A stretch of DNA of 43,848 nucleotides, from contig JAEEGM010000125.1 in the NCBI GenBank assembly GCA_016280325.1, forward strand, positions 1 through 43,848. Direction: 5' to 3'. The stretch's first letter is position 1, and each line of letters opens with the position of its first letter. Below the pieces are notes generated by a model. The model saw only the letters and a list, made by a program, of their open reading frames with translations. It was not told where the DNA came from and ran no database searches. Source of the DNA: Eubacterium sp. (GTDB lineage Bacteria > Bacillota > Clostridia > Lachnospirales > Lachnospiraceae). The position numbers and the translations under genes are program-made. Below are positions 41,978-43,848 of the stretch, in pieces.

Positions 41978-43048
41978 TTACCATCTGGTCCATACATAGT
42001 CAATAGGATCACTTTTAGGGATCTTTCTTCCCCACATTATTACACTATCGATAAAGTAGCCATTATAATCATACAGTTGAATATTACCCTCCGCTACGGT
42101 AAACTGATCACCGTCTGTTCCGATAACAATTACCGAATGGGTATTATTATTGACACGAAGAATATCTCCTACTCGTATCGAACTCGCGGCGGGGTTGTCA
42201 ATTTGTATTGCCGATGCGTTTGCTCCAAACGCGGCATTACTGAGAATACACGCTATTCCTACGCAGCCTCTGCAAGTCATATCATTATAGGTAACACCAT
42301 CATGAGTCAATATATTATACCAATGATAAATGTCATTATTATCCCAATGCGTATTATCAGGGAAATAAGATTTCATGGCAATAATCCGACTATACGCTTC
42401 ACTCTCGTCTTGTGCCGGTGTTGACGGAAACGTTATGGTGACCGTCGTAGTCGTAGGTTCAGGTGCTGACGACGCTGTTGGCGTCGGCGATGCCGACGGC
42501 GTTGCGGACGCGCTTGGCGTCGGTGTTAATGTCGGTGTAGCCGATGCACTCGGCGTCGGCGATGCCGATGGCGAACCGCTCGGGCTGGCTGACGCCGAAG
42601 CCGAAGCGGTGGGCGATGGTGATAGACTTGGGCTCGCACTCGGACTTGCTGAAGGTGGCGGCGTCGCTGTTTCCGTTTTCGGCTTGACATATATAGTCAG
42701 TTTTAGTTTATATGTCTTAGTTTTCTTTTTTGTTTTCTTAACTTTTATTTTGGCGGTGATCTTAGTCTTTCCTTGATAGTAGGAATAAACTCTGATCTTA
42801 GTCTTTGATAACGCAGCCGCCGATGCTACTATTTCATTTGAAGATGAAACACTTATACTTTTGATCTTTTTTGCTTTGACATTTCTGACTGTGAAATCTT
42901 TGGTCGCCGAAGTCTTCGTAAAGGTATACGAAGTCTTCGACAACTTCGGTTTACCGGCAGCATATGAAACATTCTGATCTGTCTGCACCGGAAACAATGA
43001 CAGAACCAAGCTTAGAACCAGAATTATGCTTTGTGTACTCTTCTTCAT
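41978..43048 (-). CDS. Secreted CHAP/NlpC-like cysteine peptidase candidate
   Basis: 356 residues. A signal peptide (about 1-31) and an Ig-like Lys-rich domain (GKPKLSKTSYTFTKTSATKDF) share the GKPKLSK opening with the downstream protein. A linker of PSASPSASPS-type repeats (about 80 residues) precedes a C-terminal domain resembling amidase/CHAP proteins: CRGCVGIACILSNAAFG holds the likely catalytic Cys, and RVGDILRVNNNTHSVIVIGTDGD the likely His. ATG 43048 has AAGGAGAGG before it. The frame to 43135 crosses the promoter and is rejected. It is the first gene of a two-gene operon. The predicted activity is peptidoglycan amide hydrolysis, with moderate certainty. Confidence 0.82.
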   Translation of the reverse strand: MKKSTQSIILVLSLVLSLFPVQTDQNVSYAAGKPKLSKTSYTFTKTSATKDFTVRNVKAKKIKSISVSSSNEIVASAAALSKTKIRVYSYYQGKTKITAKIKVKKTKKKTKTYKLKLTIYVKPKTETATPPPSASPSASPSLSPSPTASASASASPSGSPSASPTPSASATPTLTPTPSASATPSASPTPTASSAPEPTTTTVTITFPSTPAQDESEAYSRIIAMKSYFPDNTHWDNNDIYHWYNILTHDGVTYNDMTCRGCVGIACILSNAAFGANASAIQIDNPAASSIRVGDILRVNNNTHSVIVIGTDGDQFTVAEGNIQLYDYNGYFIDSVIMWGRKIPKSDPIDYVWTRW

Positions 43049-43087
43049 AGCCAACCCTCTCCTTAGGCGTATAAATGGGTAATTTAT

Positions 43088-43116
43088 AGTATACCTCAAA
43101 ACAGGAGGGAAGTCAA
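43088..43116 (-). promoter_or_regulatory. Promoter of the two-gene surface operon
   Basis: TTGACT (43116-43111) and TATACT (43093-43088) are 17 bp apart on the minus strand, about 40 bp before the start codon. Confidence 0.88.
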
Positions 43117-43191
43117 TGGAAGTTCGGCATCCCAATAGGACAAACGAATCTTTTTTGAATTAATGCCATGGTGATGGACGTTTGGGGTGAT

Positions 43192-43848
43192 TTAGAAGAT
43201 TGGATTCGCACATAATTCGATATCGTCGAGACTGGATGCGTAGTAGCGGGATTCGGTCGTTGACTTTTCGGACTTGATATCAGTTATTGTTTTGATGCAA
43301 CAGATAAAAGCCTTGAGACCTTTCCAACTGGCCACATTTTTGCGTTTGCTGGGACGGACGAGATAGTACTGGCGATGTTCAATCTTTCCATGGGCTTTTT
43401 CTTTGGTCTCATAGAAATCATCCTTTTTCTTATAGTGTTCAAACTTGACGCATCGTAGATGTGCAAGGTCTGAAGATTGCGTACTTTCTCATCCGTTTCA
43501 TATTTTCTTCCGGTACCGCGCTGTTCTTTTCCGTCCACGCAGATCTGGCGCATTTCTTACTTGCTTACAGGCAGTGCCCTTTTAATCGCATCCATGTTTT
43601 CTACTAAAAAGGATACGGTGGCCTTCTGCAGCTGTTCGGTATCAATGAGAGCGAACACTCTCCGGAAAGTGTCATGGGAAGGTATTCCGTTCTTGAGCTT
43701 GATGAATTTTTTGAGCCAGTGTTCCTTGGCACGGCCGAATTCTTCTATCTCCATCCAGGTGGACGCATTACCAAGGATGGCCAGGAAAGCAATCAGGATG
43801 ATCTCGACTAGGGGATAGCTGATCATCCCTTCACACCGTGCATCATCG
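43192..43848 (-). pseudogene. Decayed ISAs1-family transposase, N-terminus outside the window
   Basis: The N-terminal part (DDARCEGMISYPLVEIILIAFLA, then FGRAKEHWLKKFIKLKNGIPSHDTFRRVFALID) is the DDE_Tnp_1-associated domain of ISAs1 transposases and continues past 43848. An in-frame TAA at 43557-43559 interrupts it just before EMRQICVDGKEQRGTGRK, the first catalytic Asp region. After LQTLHIYDA the frame shifts, and the sequence jumps to FYETKEKAHGKIEHRQYYLV and YYASSLDDIELCANPIF, so about 80-100 codons seem deleted. The copy is dead. No clear terminal inverted repeat is seen in the gap 43117-43191, where nothing else is recognised. Confidence 0.85.

Noticed and set aside
43136-43191. Possible inverted repeat end of the ISAs1 element
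   Set aside because: No terminal repeat or target duplication could be seen in this short gap.

Overview
The window looks like chromosome of an anaerobic, motile, Gram-positive Clostridium-class bacterium, most probably a Lachnospiraceae relative. This is inferred from gene content, not from a database match. The signs are recA-recX behind a Bacillus-type SOS box, ferredoxin-linked 2-oxoacid oxidoreductase genes (PorCDAB type), a DUF1858 redox protein, a YjfB-like motility protein with a chemoreceptor, and many secreted lysine-rich proteins with Ig-like domains, Thr/Pro or Ser/Pro linkers and InlB-type repeats. No outer-membrane genes, tRNA, rRNA, CRISPR array or prophage were seen. Most genes are on the minus strand.

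Layout. 1-3.7 kb: two tandem paralogous membrane-anchored surface proteins, the first cut by the window edge. 3.7-5.6 kb: recX and recA with an SOS-controlled promoter and a terminator shared with the surface genes. 5.6-6.0 kb: a heavily structured non-coding stretch, probably an RNA gene of about 200 nt. 6.0-8.7 kb: an operon of a DUF1858 protein, two unknown proteins and an M18 aminopeptidase. 8.7-11.2 kb: an ECF sigma factor, a polytopic membrane protein, a PrsW-type membrane protease and a small membrane protein, plausibly one signalling unit. 11.3-15.6 kb: an SH3b-NlpC/P60 cell-wall hydrolase, acyl-ACP thioesterase, YjfB-like protein, RidA and CvfB. 15.6-21.1 kb: a secreted protein, then DUF1015, DUF624 and a GlgB homologue that has lost its catalytic residues. 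21.1-23.1 kb: a secreted Ig-like protein and a CbiT-like protein without a normal SAM motif. 23.1-26.5 kb: the por operon, with one long inverted repeat after it and a second structured element inside it. 26.5-28.7 kb: a chemoreceptor. 28.7-43.1 kb: a surface locus, read leftward, of a CHAP/NlpC-like secreted protein, an InlB-repeat protein, a transglutaminase-like protein, a LytS-type histidine kinase, a REC-SARP response regulator and a secreted protein of about 2,720 residues. The right edge holds a decayed ISAs1-type transposase.

Strongest novel signals. (1) The same pair of direct heptamers, TGTCATR, repeated every 11 bp and 5 bp from a -10-like hexamer, lies upstream of both the SARP-type response regulator and the giant surface protein. 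This suggests an autoregulated two-component circuit controlling the adhesin. (2) The GlgB homologue has Asn for the nucleophile, Asp for the acid/base Glu, and Cys-Asp-Asp for His-Asp-Glu, so it is probably a pseudoenzyme. (3) There is a candidate structured RNA with its own promoter between the M18 gene and recA, and a 145-bp imperfect palindrome just after porB.
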